This document shows positions 10,434-21,653 of a DNA stretch of 64,000 nt, in pieces (the first letter of the stretch is position 1; each line of letters starts with the position of its first letter). The stretch is taken from positions 1,054,001-1,118,000 of the forward strand of contig CM074705.1 in the NCBI GenBank assembly GCA_037367355.1. The letters are read 5' to 3'. The notes under the pieces were generated by a model. The model did not search any database. It was not told where the DNA came from and saw only the letters and a program-made list of their open reading frames with translations. A program made the position numbers and the translations under genes. This DNA comes from Neoscytalidium dimidiatum. Taxonomy: Eukaryota; Ascomycota; Dothideomycetes; Botryosphaeriales; Botryosphaeriaceae.

Positions 10434-11077
10434 GCGGTCTTTTCCTTCTGCATGTCCTCAGCATGGTTTCATGTGGTGCATTTGGGGAAGCTTCTTCGGT
10501 CGAATGAGGGACGGATTGCACTGGCCGATACGGTTCGGGCGGTTATTATGGTCAACAAAAGGGACCACGGATTATGTGACAAAATAAAAGAACCAATGCG
10601 ACTGGGTTGAGGCGTGCAAACCGATCATTTCAGATGGTGCATATACACAAATGGGGTTTACTATATGTGAAAGGAGGGGCCGGAAGATGGGCCAAAACAT
10701 TCCATCGGGGTTATCGACATAGCAGAAACAACTCCATTTACCGAAAAGTTGCTAGGACCGGAACGGGCTGCGGGTGGCTTCCCCGCAGCGGTGATCAACG
10801 ATCTATGATGAGACCAAGCGTCATGTGCCACTACCTGCCCACGGGCTATTGTCCAAGTCCGGGCCCGCTTAATAAAACAATGCGCGACTCTTACCGACCA
10901 TCACGGAATCCTGCCGTTTCTTGCGTACCTGCATGATCAGTACAGAATGACTTCATCTCTGTGCCTGCTTCTTGGCTTCGATACCGCAGTTATTTACCGA
11001 CTTCCCCGCTCTGAAGGCTACACGAAACATAGCGTCCGTATCGTCCTTCATCCAACTTCAGGAATTTACCATTGAAG
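10434..11077. other. intergenic region between eL42 and the yellow-like gene
   Basis: This stretch contains the eL42 3' untranslated region, with an AATAAA-type signal at 10583-10588 about 150 bp after the stop, and the upstream region of the next gene. No further gene is recognised. Confidence 0.5.
10583..10588 (+). terminator. candidate polyadenylation signal of eL42
   Basis: AATAAA lies in AAAATAAAAG, about 150 bp past the eL42 stop codon and before a new promoter region. Fungal signals are degenerate, so this is a plausible but unproven 3' end element. Confidence 0.35.
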
Positions 11078-12552
11078 ATGCGTCCATTCCATCTTGCTAG
11101 CTTTGCTTGCCTTGCCTGGTTGAGTACGGGCCAAGATGTAGCGACTGACCCGGGGGTAGCTGGTCCTCCACTGGAGATTGTACATCTGTACTATGATCAA
11201 TGGCCAACAGGTGAGCAGAAACAAGAATCCGAGAACAGAGCAATCCAGCTTTAACAGTTGCTCAAGGAGTCGCTGTGTCGTCTACTGGACGCATCTTCTC
11301 CAACTACCCACCAGGTCTGGATCCAGACAACACCAATGACGGCAGTAATGGCAAATACACTGTCGCAGAGATCTTCCCAAACAACACTGAACGTCCTTTT
11401 CCCAGCGCCGAATACAACAATCCCCCTGGTGGTTCAATCAACTACACTACAACCCCACCATGTATGTCTGCAAATTTGTTGTATTATATTTCATTTCCTT
11501 TTCTTCATTCGTGAAAATCAATGCTCATCTTCTCCGGACGTAGCCGGCGCAAACTACCGCTACCACCTCATAGGCGTGCAGAGCGTTGTCATCGACCCCC
11601 TGGACCGCCTCTGGATCCTTGACACCGGCCGCGCCCTCACGAGTGATGGCACCCTCGTCCCGGCCTCGGCCGGCGGTCCCAAACTCATCGGCGTGGACTT
11701 GACGACGGACACGATCATCCAGACAATTACCTTCTCCGCGAATGTTGCGACACCCTTCTCCTACCTTAACGACGTGCGCTTCGACCTGCGCGCCAACCTG
11801 TCCGGCAGCTCAGGCGGTGCCGGCGTCGCGTACATCACCGATAGCAGCAACGAAGGCCGCAACGGCATCATCGTCGTCGACCTCGGCACCGGCGAGTCCT
11901 GGCGCCACTTGGACGGCCTGCCCGCCGTGCGCGCCGAAGGGCAGTTCGTCGCGCACGTCTGGGGGGAGCCGCTGTACTCGCTGCCGCAGGGCGAGACCGG
12001 TCCCATCGGCTTCGCCCCGGTAGGCTCCGACGGCATTGCCCTGTCCGCTGACGGCGAAGACCTCTTCTGGAGCCAGGTCGCCGGACGCTATTTGCACTCG
12101 GTGCCCACCACGCGCCTGCGCGAGCGCGGCCGCTCCAGCGAGCTGCTGGCGCAGGCGAGTGTTGCAAATCACGGGCAGAAAGGCGTGAGCGATGGCTTCG
12201 AGACCGATTCCAACGGTATCATTTACGTCGGGAACATTGAGCAGAATGCTGTTAACTGGTACAGTCCCACTAATGGGACGACGGGAGTGTTTGTGAGAGA
12301 TCCACGGATCAACTGGATCGATACCTGTAAGTCGCTGTCCCAATATTGCGGCCTCATTATCATCTCGGTATGCTGATGTCCTTGTGAATTTCTGGTACAG
12401 TTGCGACTTCGGAAGACGGTTATCTTTACTTCACTGTGAACCAGCTCAACCGCGCGCCATCGTTCTATCCGGGCACTGATAGGCGCGTGTTGCCGTATGT
12501 GCTCTTCAGGGCGAAGCTTCCTGACGGTGGAAGCAAGGTTTTGCTCCGCTAA
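11078..12552 (+). CDS. secreted yellow/major royal jelly-like protein
   Basis: Seen: four exons, 11078-11210, 11258-11461, 11544-12326 and 12401-12552, give 423 residues with consistent phases. An N-terminal signal peptide is visible (MRPFHLASFACLAWLSTG, then QD). The body shows the hallmarks of the yellow/MRJP six-bladed propeller: QWPTVAQGVAVSSTGRIFSN, VQSVVIDPLDRLWILDTG, YLNDVRFDL, AYITDSS and GIALSADGEDLFWSQVAGR, with a final YLYFTVNQLNR. Several Asn-X-Ser/Thr glycosylation sites are present. Known: yellow proteins are best studied in insect pigmentation (dopachrome-related). Fungal and bacterial members exist, mostly without known substrates. Secretion is well supported; any ligand or enzymatic role is not. 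It converges on REV1, with 328 bp between the stop codons. Confidence 0.88.
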
Positions 12553-12880
12553 TGATTGACTTCCCTGAGAGGAGAAGTAAGGACAGGGTAGTATTAACGG
12601 TCTAACTTGATCATTTTGCGTCTCGCCTCCTTGATATAACAACCTTCAGGCAACTTCAGAATACTTTAACGACGAGAACCTGAGCATAATCATCGATATA
12701 CGTCTCTCATGACAAATTCTTGATCGTTAGAGAACATGAATGATCTAGTCGAAATGCTGAACATTTGGAAAGCAACCCATACAGCTATAGCAATCGCCAC
12801 GACTCCCACACTGGAACCAGAGCACGGGCGGTCGTACAATTCCACCAGGGGTTTCAGCCAGGAAAAGAACTCCTCATCAA
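12553..12880. other. short intergenic region between convergent genes
   Basis: These 328 bp lie between the stop of the yellow-like gene and the stop of REV1 on the other strand, so they hold both 3' flanks. No gene, RNA or repeat was recognised. Confidence 0.6.
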
Positions 12881-15800
12881 TCAGAACTCCACCCTCCCCA
12901 ACCCCCTTTCCCGGACTGCCACTTGCACAACTTCCTTAACGTTCCCTACCGCATCCTCCCACTTCGCCTTCGCATTGCTTCTCTCCGCTCTACCATTATA
13001 CACTTCTCCAACAATCCACGCGAACCAAGTTACCAAACCCACAGCCTTGTCCAGATCCCGCTCTTCTAACACAACCTTTCTCAGATACGTACCCAGCGCC
13101 TTGACATCCTCTCGATACGGACCGTCATCCCCAAATTCACGCATCCAGTCCATAATCGCATCACGCAGTTTATCTGGCTGCCAGAGCTTGCGCGTCGTGA
13201 ACGTCGGGCGGGGTAGACGCGGCTGCAGCATCAACGTCCGCTGTCCTGGCGGAAGCGCTGGCGATGCCGGTCCCGACCCAGGGTGGCTCGCCGCGTGGGA
13301 ATGGTTCGAAAGGGTGAGGCCGCCGCGCTTGCGTAGCCGGGTGCGTCGATGCTCGTCGAGGATTTCGCGCCGGATGTCGTCTGGGAGGGCGGCGAGGAAG
13401 TCCGGGTCGGGAGATGTCGTTTCCCCCGCATCCGTGGCGCTGGAATCGTCGTCGGTCTCGATGCCTTCGGTGCTGGACGGTCGATCCGAGCGGGCGAGGC
13501 GCGTCGAGATGAAGTTGGATTGCGTCAGGGTCCCGCTGCCGCTAGCTACAGCTGCGGCGGCGAGGGTGGCGGCTTTGGGAGGGCGACCGCGCTTGCGAGG
13601 ACCGGCGAATGATGCCGACGCGGGTTTCCTTGGGAGGTTCGTATTTACAGATCGGGTTTTCCGGGGTGATTGAGGAAGAATTGTCTGATCGCCCTGCTTA
13701 CAGCTAGGGCCCTGTTGGTAAAATGATAGGACTTCTGTTCGCACATCTTCCGGAAGTGCAGCCAGGGTATCGGGATCGAGTTGGGATTGGTTGGGCAGGA
13801 TGGTGCCCGCGATCGGTTTCATGATCAAAGGTTTGTCCGAGCCGCCAGCTTCAACTGATTGAACGGGTATATCTGCTTCGGCTGCAAGAGGTGTCTTGAT
13901 ATGTTCCGCAAGTTTGGCTCTGATATCTGCAGGCAATTCGGCCAAAACCCTAGGATCAACTTGGGTCGGTATGATGAACTGAGTGCCAAGTGTGTTTAAT
14001 GGTTTTCGACTGGGGCTGTTCGAGTTCAATTGAGATGAACCGAACTGGATGTGACCTGCAGACGTCTTTGACTTCTTTGGCGTCATTACATCGTCCAGGA
14101 TAGGATCCTCGGCTACCCTTGAGGTAGCTTTGCTGGGCTCCTCAACCTTGAATTGGAGGCGACGTTGGCTGCTCTCCCGCCCATCGCCAAAACCTCTGAG
14201 AGATTCCAGCTTTGTCATCTGCACGCCAATACCCCTCAACTCGCCAGGTGAGAAACCGAAGCCTTTCAGAATTGAAAGCGCCTCTTTTGCAAGGACGTTC
14301 TGGTCGTTGGTAGCTACACCAAGCACCAAACTCTTGTTGAAAGTGTCGCATTTCCCATGGCCAAGATGCTTCGGTGGGTCGAGAGGGGCGTCTGCTGCTC
14401 GTTTCATGATCTTCATGGTGAGCTGTGTTCCCCTGACCCTTTCCTTCATCAAGCGGCGATGGAGCTCGCCACAAAGGTTCTGAATAAACTCGTCGACTTG
14501 ATTTTGCTCGGTAAAGCGTACTCCCCAATTGACCTCCGCTGATACAGACTTACGCACGACGACATCCCCAACTTCGGTACGATCAATACCTCTGGCGTAA
14601 TCCCAAATCTTTTCTCCTGTCTTGGGTCCCAAGGCGTTGACTAGGCGCTCCTTAGAGGAATCGCGAATATCTTTCACGAGCTTGATACCGATCTCCTCCA
14701 GTTTACCGCCGATACTGTACGCCACGCCGGGAAGGTTCTGAACCTCCAGTTGCCCGATAAAATCAAGGACTTGGTCTGGCTTGATCTGATATTGCCCAGC
14801 GGGCTTCGCTTTTCGCAAAGCCACCTTGGCACACAATATGTTTGGACCGATACCAACCGAGACAGCACATCCGGTCTTCTCTTTAACTTCATCGCGCAAA
14901 CGCTTTGCAATGCTGTCTGCCTCCATTTGCTCGCGATATATACTGCCCTCACTGACCTGCTTCCCGTCACTGCCACCCGCAGCGGTACACTGCATAGAGA
15001 CATCTATGAGTGCCTCATCAATGCTGACGCTCTGCACGACACCACCTGTGGCCAGTATAGCGTCATAGAATGCCCTGCTAGCTTCCTCATAGGCCGGAAA
15101 ATCGTACGGCAGGATCTTGAGTTCTGGACAAAGTTCCAGGGCTCGCTTCATCCACATGCCATTCTTGATTCCAAAGCTGCGTGCCGGGTAATTACAACTT
15201 GCGATTTCGGACCCACTGCCGTTGCCGTGGGCAACCACCGCAGGCATATCCTTGTATTGGGGGTGTTTCTTCAAAGAGACAGCGGCGAAAAAGCTGTCGA
15301 AGTCAACATGCAAGATATATCTGCGGGTGCCTCGAGGACGCTTCTGTTTCGCTTTCTGTGAGGACGATTTTTCTACAGCCAGAGCCTGGAGTTGCGACTT
15401 GAGTTCTGCCTTCCATGTGGATAAGTGATGCAATCGGGATTCACGATAGTACTGTTCCAGAAAACCCGGGTTCACGACAGTGGACTTCCGAATATTTGGG
15501 TCGGCAAGGAGTATAGCATTGTGCTCCTCAGCAGTCATTCTCCTTCTCTTCGACGGCGATACCGCACGATCACTATGTGTCCTCTTCATGCCCTGTGGCT
15601 CGGGCTCTAATTCGAATGATTCAGCTGGTCCACTTCTGGGAGGCGTAATCATGGACTCATCCGCCGACCACGCCTCATCTGGATCATGTACAATAGGTGC
15701 CTCCTGTAGCAGGCTATCCTCTGGATGGTGGGACGGGAGCCGTGCATCGGTGGCATCGTCAACGCCGGGAGCTGGTGGTATTTGGGAAGAGAGATAAGAT

Positions 15801-16458
15801 CGGCGTGGGCTCTTGGCTGCGTGGTTTTGCTCTCGGAGCCGGCTAGTGTACCAGCTGGTGTCGGTCTGGTCCCGATAACCACGCGCTTTTATAGTCGCCT
15901 GATTCACGACCTTGCCGTTATCAAACCCCAAGACTGTCTGCCCGGCCCCCTCGTCCACTACACGATAGTTGTCCCAGGGCAAGAGTTTTCCAGCATTCAC
16001 GCTGTCGACGACCCATGCAGGCTTCACAATGCGGTACTTGCGGAATTCCACGGCCTTCTTGGGTGTAAGGTTACTGGCAATGATATGGGTTACGGTGGTT
16101 TTGCCATCAAGGTATTGCATGAAACCGCCCCCATGGGTGACTATGAGCTTGTGCAGGTCGTTCAGTGAAGGTTGGGTGTAGCCGTTGACGTGCGCCACCA
16201 CGCCGCGGAAGATGGGAGGGTTGTCAGTCGATTGCGATCGCAATTCGGCATCCAGGTTTTGCAGTTTGATCTTCTTGCGACGAAAGTAGTCAGAGAAGCC
16301 CCCAAAGTTTGAGGCCTCATATTCTTCGCCGTCTTCGTTATCGAACGTGTCTGCGGACGCGTTGGTCAGCTATGGATCTCAGGCGGGGGTGGCGGATGCG
16401 TACGGTTCTCTATGCGCTTGCGAACAGCGTTGGAATTGCTCTCGAGGCGCGAACCCAT
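12881..16458 (-). CDS. REV1: DNA repair protein Rev1 (Y-family deoxycytidyl transferase)
   Basis: Seen: exons 16458-16404 and 16350-12881 give 1174 residues; the 53-bp intron joins RKRIEN to HTFDNEDGEE. After the conserved ASNFGGFSDYFRRKKIKLQN start there is a BRCT domain at about residues 63-150. The Y-family polymerase core follows, with RYILHVDFDSFFAAV near 362 and SIDEALIDV near 461, supplying the Asp/Asp-Glu metal ligands. Three ubiquitin-binding motifs with Leu-Pro cores lie near 816 (LAELPADIRAKL), 877 (LAALPEDVRTEV) and 999 (LAALPDDIRREIL). A C-terminal domain ends at GRVEF. Known: Rev1 inserts dCMP opposite abasic sites and scaffolds polymerase zeta at stalled forks. It is divergent from the FKBP gene. 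Confidence 0.95.
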
Positions 16459-16827
16459 GGTAGAAATCGCAGACCAGGCGCATGGTGAGGCGCAAGGTTG
16501 AGTGTAGAGGGAGCGACAATGACGACAATGGCGAAGGCTGCGACAGACATGACGGCGGGCGCGGGTGCGACGCGATTCGGCGTGGGGCGCGTCACCGGCC
16601 GGCGAAGCAAGCTCGGACCGCATTACGGTGCGCGCGCAGAAATCTTGGCGTCAAAAAGTTCCTCGAGCTGCGCTTGCGCTTGCACCTCTACCGCCCGCTG
16701 CCTCTCTTTTTCGCTCTGCTTCTTCTTCTTCCTCTCCCACTCGTCTATCCCAGAGCAGACGGCCGCCCTCTTCGTCGCGCATTATCCGGCACTCATTTTT
16801 CTACTTCTTAATTCACATTTATTCACC
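16459..16827. promoter_or_regulatory. bidirectional promoter region REV1 / FKBP
   Basis: These 369 bp separate the start codons of two divergent genes, so both promoters must lie here or overlap the leaders. The half nearest the FKBP gene is strongly pyrimidine-rich (CTTCTTCTTCTTCCTCTCCC type), a usual feature of highly expressed fungal leaders. No specific factor site stands out. Confidence 0.6.
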
Positions 16828-18490
16828 ATGCCGCTCCTCCCTGTTGCCGTCTATGGCCTCGAGGTGCCTTGCGGAGGCATGCCTATCCAGGCTGTCCCCG
16901 ACTTCCCAGCCACTGTAAGATGATACCAACCTTCTCGCACGTACAGCCTGAAGTGGCGCTTTTGGTGTCGATGTTTGCGCAAAAAGCTGTTTGGGACTCC
17001 CATGGCTAATCGAGAAAAAGTTCCGCATCACTATGGCTGCTATCGATCCCAACGCCGAGCCCCAGGTTGACGAAACCCGCAAGAACATTCCTCCTCGCGC
17101 TACCCTCAAGCTTATTCGTGAGCCTATCTCTGGCGATGACGAGGAGGATGACGAGGACGATAGCATTGATGCTATCCGTGCTCGCTTGGGGTTGACCGAC
17201 GAGGATGAGGATGATAGCGACGAGGAGTCTGACGATGATGAAGAGAAGAACGGCGGCCCTAGTGATCCGGCAAAGTCCAAGAAGGCTCGCAAGCAGGCTG
17301 CTCTGCAGCAGATCATGGACGAAATCAAGAACGCCGAAGATGGAGACATGGATCTTGATGAGAAGTCGAAGAAAAACAAGGGCAAAGGCCGTGCTACCGA
17401 CGATGAGGAGGATGACAGCGAGGAAGACTCTGACGAGGAGATGGAGATGGAAGAGTTTGTCATCTGCACTCTCGACCCGGAGAAGGTGCGTCGCAGCATG
17501 CATTAGCATAGCGGTTCACATGCTGACTCTCTTTTACAGCACTACCAGCAGCCGCTGGATATCACCATCGGCGAGAACGAACAAGTCTACTTTCAGGTCA
17601 CTGGTGCCTACGACATCTCGCTGACTGGCAACTACGTCGTTCCCGACCACTCTCACGACGATGACGACGAGTCGGACAGCGACGAGGGCGAATACGATCT
17701 CTCTCCCGATGAGGATGAGCTCGATGATGAGTACGACAGCGAGGAGGAGGACGAACTTGACGGTCTGGAAAACCCAAGGATCACTGAGCTCGCATCCGAC
17801 GACGAGGAGCCGCCTAAGCTTGTCGAGGCCCCTAAGGAAAAGAAGGGCAAGAACAAGCGCTCCGCCGAGGATGCTGAGAGCCTTGACGACATGATCAGCA
17901 AGGAGAGTGCCAATGGCGAGAAGCTCAGCAAGAAGCAGCAGAAGAAGCTCAAGAATAATGAGGGCAAGGCCGTCGCTGCTGAGGCCAAGGACAGTCCGGC
18001 TGACAAGAAGAAGGTGCAGTTCGCCAAGAACCTTGAGCAGGGCCCTACTGGTTCTCCCCTCCCCAAGAAGGAAGATAAGAAGGACGAGAAATCTGGCCTT
18101 GGCGTTAAGGTTGTCAATGGAGTTACTATCGACGATAAGAAGCTGGGCACTGGCCCGGCTGCAAAGAAAGGTGATAGAGTCGGTATGCGCTACATTGGTA
18201 AGCTTACGAATGGCAAAGTCTTCGATTGTAGGTTGACACCTTCCCCTTAAGCAAGCACAACGTGAGATACTGATAGCAGAGTAGCCAACAAGAAGGGCAA
18301 GCCCTTTTCCTTCAAGCTCGGCTCCGGGGAGGTCATCAAGGGTTGGGATATCGGCATTGCCGGCATGAAGGTCGGTGGCGAGCGTCGCATCACCATTCCT
18401 TCCAATCTCGCATACGGCAAGCAGTCTTTGCCCGGCATCCCTGCCAACTCGGTTCTCGTCTTCGACATCAAGATGGTCTCGATCAACTAG
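16828..18490 (+). CDS. FPR4: nucleolar FK506-binding peptidyl-prolyl isomerase (Fpr3/Fpr4 type)
   Basis: Seen: four exons, 16828-16914, 17021-17485, 17540-18227 and 18285-18490, give 481 residues. The first intron ends in an AAG acceptor; this is required to join PDFPAT to [10 protein letters not shown] in frame. The N-terminal nucleoplasmin-like domain ([14 protein letters not shown]...FRITMAAID, and later [18 protein letters not shown]) is interrupted by long Asp/Glu runs. A Lys-rich basic region follows, then a C-terminal FKBP domain (about residues 374-481) with [32 protein letters not shown] and [15 protein letters not shown]. Known: Fpr3/Fpr4 bind histones through the acidic and basic tracts and isomerise histone tail prolines in the nucleolus and chromatin. 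FPR3 and FPR4 are yeast paralogues, so the symbol is approximate. Confidence 0.94.
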
Positions 18491-19453
18491 AGAACGCCCG
18501 TCTCGCACCAATCGATTGAGTGTTGCGTCGTACAGTCCGAGTTTTTTTTTCCCCGCTCTCTGTACAAGTGAGCATACTCCACTCTCACATGACGGCCGTT
18601 CCCTATCCATCTTGACGAACGTCTCCTTTCGTTCTCGGACTTTCCGCCCTCTGGTTGTGCATTCCAGCGTTTGAGATATCCCACTTGCATTGCAGCAGAT
18701 TAGATGCAGGCATATTGTAGGGAGGACGGATCTCTCAGGCGCCTCTTCCCTGCTGGTTTGTTTCTTTTTCTCTCCTTTCAATCGTCCATTTTCCCAACTT
18801 AAACAATCACCTCCTTGGCTTTTGTCTAGTTGATGGAAACTACTAGTTAGGCTTTTAGTATACTGTCCGGAGTATCTATCTGTCCTTACCATTATTCGAT
18901 GTATCAATAAAAGTTGGCGTTTGACGGCAGGCATGAGAGGGGGCTTTCATCCAAAGTATAGCGAAGGGCTTCTACCGCGCGCACAAATATGGATTTCCCG
19001 CGGCATGTTTGTAAAGCACGTACGTATTTGCGACACTATCCTTCTAGACCCGTACTCAGCTTCGTGATGAGATGTGATGGATTTGTCAAATTAATGCTAT
19101 TCCTATGTTTGGGATGCATGCGCGCCTTCGAGCAAATATACAGAGCAGGTGATCTATACCAAGGGGTATGTGAAATAAGGGGGTATCCATTAAAGTGTCC
19201 GTCCCGTCATCGGAGGCTGACTTGTTCCAATCTGTGCCAGGACAAAGTAGAGAGCGTGTAAAAAGACCCAAGGTAGAAGGCAACGCCGACCTGTGCAATT
19301 CAATGGCGCCGAAAAGTGGGTGAGCCGCGAAATGAAGATGCTGGTGCTCCACACGCTGATGGAGATGAATGCGAGCGATGCATGCTGCCTGTCACCACCT
19401 CCCACTTTATCCAAATTATTCGATCAAAGGCTTCCGAGTCCGCTTCAGGGGGC
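18491..19453. other. intergenic region between convergent genes
   Basis: This region holds the 3' flanks of the FKBP gene and of the Yippee gene on the other strand. A poly-T run (18541-18550) and an AATAAA at 18906-18911 are visible. A long leftward open frame at 17534-18934 is the antisense shadow of the FKBP gene and not a gene. Confidence 0.6.
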
Positions 19454-20233
19454 TCAAACTTCCTCGACACCACCGGCGCCATTCCTGCCCTCCCTCCAAG
19501 CGCGTCCCCTTCGCCGCCTCCTCGCCAGGGCCGGGCTCCACACGCCGGCGAACAGGTCTTCGCACTCGTCCTCGTCCTGGCTGTCGAACTCGACCTCTTC
19601 CTCGTCGCTGGTGCCATCGCCGCCGCGGGCGCGCGTGGCGGCCAGGGACGAGGGCGGCCCGTCGGCGTCGGCGCGGCCGTCGTCTTCGTTCTCCCAGCAC
19701 ACGCCGCGGCAGACCCGCTTCGTCTCGAGGATGAACTTGCCGACCTTGTACTTCTGGCTGTCCTCCTCGGCGGCGACGTACTTCCAGCCGAGCACGGCGC
19801 CGCACAGGGCGCAGCTGATGTCGCTGACGGTGTGGGCGCCCGTGACCAGCTGGCGCGGGACCGGCTTGTGCGTGTACGTGTTGGGCAGGTTGTTCTCGCG
19901 GTGCGACACGGCGCCGCCGCCGCGCGCGTCGTCGCCGGCCGACGTGCTCGCGGGCGGGTACGGGTTCGGCGGCGCGACGAGGTAGGCGCGGCCGTGGCGG
20001 CCGGTGAAGCCCTTGCTGATGATTTGCGAGGTCAGGCAGAGGTCGGTCAGGCAGCGGTTGCAGCGCAAGTGCGAGCGGGAGCCGCGGAGGTAGGTTGGGG
20101 CATCGGTTGCGGAGGTGGAGCTGTTGCTGGTGTCGCTGGTTACGGTGGCCGTGGTTTCGGCGGAGGAGCGCCGGCGGCGGAAGGGGATGGAGGGGAGGAG
20201 GTAGATTGGGAAGGGTGAGGGTGGGGACAGCAT
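19454..20233 (-). CDS. Yippee-like zinc-binding protein
   Basis: Seen: a single exon of 259 residues. The Yippee/Mis18-type fold is marked by two CxxC pairs, C58/C61 (LRCNRCLTDL) and C141/C144 (ISCALCGAVLGWKY). Other family landmarks are QIISKGFTGRHGRAYLV after the first pair and YKVGKFILE after the second. The N-terminus is Ser/Thr-rich and the C-terminal 80 residues are acidic then Arg-rich, without known domains. Known: canonical Yippee proteins are about 120 residues with close to 52 residues between the Cys pairs. Here the spacing is 79 residues because of a Gly/Ser/Asn-rich insertion. Their biochemical role is not well defined (CULT-related fold; human members act in E3 complexes and at mitotic structures). 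Reading frame and GC-rich third positions support a real gene. Confidence 0.85.
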   Translation of the reverse strand: MLSPPSPFPIYLLPSIPFRRRRSSAETTATVTSDTSNSSTSATDAPTYLRGSRSHLRCNRCLTDLCLTSQIISKGFTGRHGRAYLVAPPNPYPPASTSAGDDARGGGAVSHRENNLPNTYTHKPVPRQLVTGAHTVSDISCALCGAVLGWKYVAAEEDSQKYKVGKFILETKRVCRGVCWENEDDGRADADGPPSSLAATRARGGDGTSDEEEVEFDSQDEDECEDLFAGVWSPALARRRRRGRAWREGRNGAGGVEEV

Positions 20234-21653
20234 TTTTGACGTTTTTTTCCCCCTCTCTTCCTCTCACTTCTCCCGTGGGGTTATGGCAGCAGTCTTAAAT
20301 ACAGGTGCGTTGAAGAAGAGCGCGAGAGGTTTTGGGTCTCTTTGATGTTGCGACACAAGTCGTGCGGGCGTTGGGCTCTGACTCGCGTGTTTGTGGGATG
20401 ATATCCCGAACGACACTGCAGATTGCGCGCAGGGCGCACTGTTTTCGAAAAAAAAAAAAAAGTGCGATATGTGAGTCGCACTGATTTGCGGAGCCCACAG
20501 GAGGAGAGTCAAAGAGCCAGAGGGTGTTCCCGTTGAGATATAGGCGGCGTGTTTTCCACGCAACTGAGCAGACAGTGACGTTTGGCCGGCGGGGAGCTAG
20601 GGATACGGCAATCGATAAGATAGCGTAGGGCGGAATCCTGCGGCGCCACAAAGCAGGGCGGCTATGCGAGGCGGGTGCGCAGTCTGCGGCACAGAAAGAG
20701 CAGAGAGGAGGCACAGCAGAGGTGGTGAGGAAACGGGCGAAGGGCGGGGTGGGTACAGAGGCACCGTGAAGTTCGGCGCGGAAAAGAGGAGAGGAGAGGA
20801 GGCAGGCCATGCAGCAGTCGCGCAATTCGCCCGGCCGGCTGGGAGCCCCGGTTGTCGCGGGTTCGGTTCGATTGCTGATGATCTGAGCATGAGCATCGGG
20901 GCAGATCACGAGCCCACTGCAGCCCGCATGAGCTCCGGTCTCCACCTGGCCGCGTACGGTGTGTCGCTGCCGCCGGCGCGCTCTATTGATCTCCTCTCCA
21001 CTTACTGCCTGCCCAATACAAACAGAGAGCCTGGGAACGCGCGCTCGACGAGACGCAGTGTTTGTTGCGGCACCCCTCCTCCCTCCGCATGCTTTCGGCC
21101 CTTCCCCAGGCAGGGACATTCCCAGGCGTAACTGCAGCGTGAGCTGACATGGCGAAACGGCAGGGCGGCGCCTAGGCTGCGGTTGTCTAGCCCGCTGGAA
21201 GGGCGCCCTTTTCTGCTTGAGGCCTAGGCGAGCTTTGTGTGTTGATGCCTCACCCAACGGGCACTTTCTCGATCTCCGGTCGCGGAAACGACCAGAATTG
21301 AGGACTTGCGCAGCCAGAGAGACGCCGTACTCAGGCTCATGCCGGGAAAAATGCCTCTGGGATTGCACAGTAATTTAGTGTTCGTCTAGGTTAACATCAA
21401 ACCTTCGGGAGCCGGGCGGCTCAATTGGGAAGCGAAGCCGGCTGTCTGAGTCGGTTGAGGCAATCTGCTCCTTCTGCACGAGAGACTCCAGATGGAATGA
21501 ACACAGAATACAGACGCAAGAGCGAGGGGCAATCAGCGTTGGGTCCCGCAGTCCACCGTCTTAGTACGCTCTCAAGACTCGTCATGTATCTGCCGCGTGC
21601 GTCACATCGCTGCCGGCGGCTGCTTATATGCCGCCCATTATCTCTATTCAAGC
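20234..21653. other. intergenic region between divergent genes
   Basis: This 1.4-kb stretch separates the Yippee gene (leftward) from the NDR-type kinase (rightward). A poly-A run lies at 20448-20461. A 357-codon leftward frame (20295-21368) has biased composition but no domain, so it is treated as chance. No repeat or RNA gene was recognised. Confidence 0.55.

Noticed and set aside
17534..18934. 466-codon minus-strand frame
   Set aside because: It is the antisense shadow of the acidic and Lys-rich parts of the FKBP gene.
20295..21368. 357-codon minus-strand frame between Yippee and NDR kinase genes
   Set aside because: No domain, membrane pattern or intron signals; composition explains its openness.
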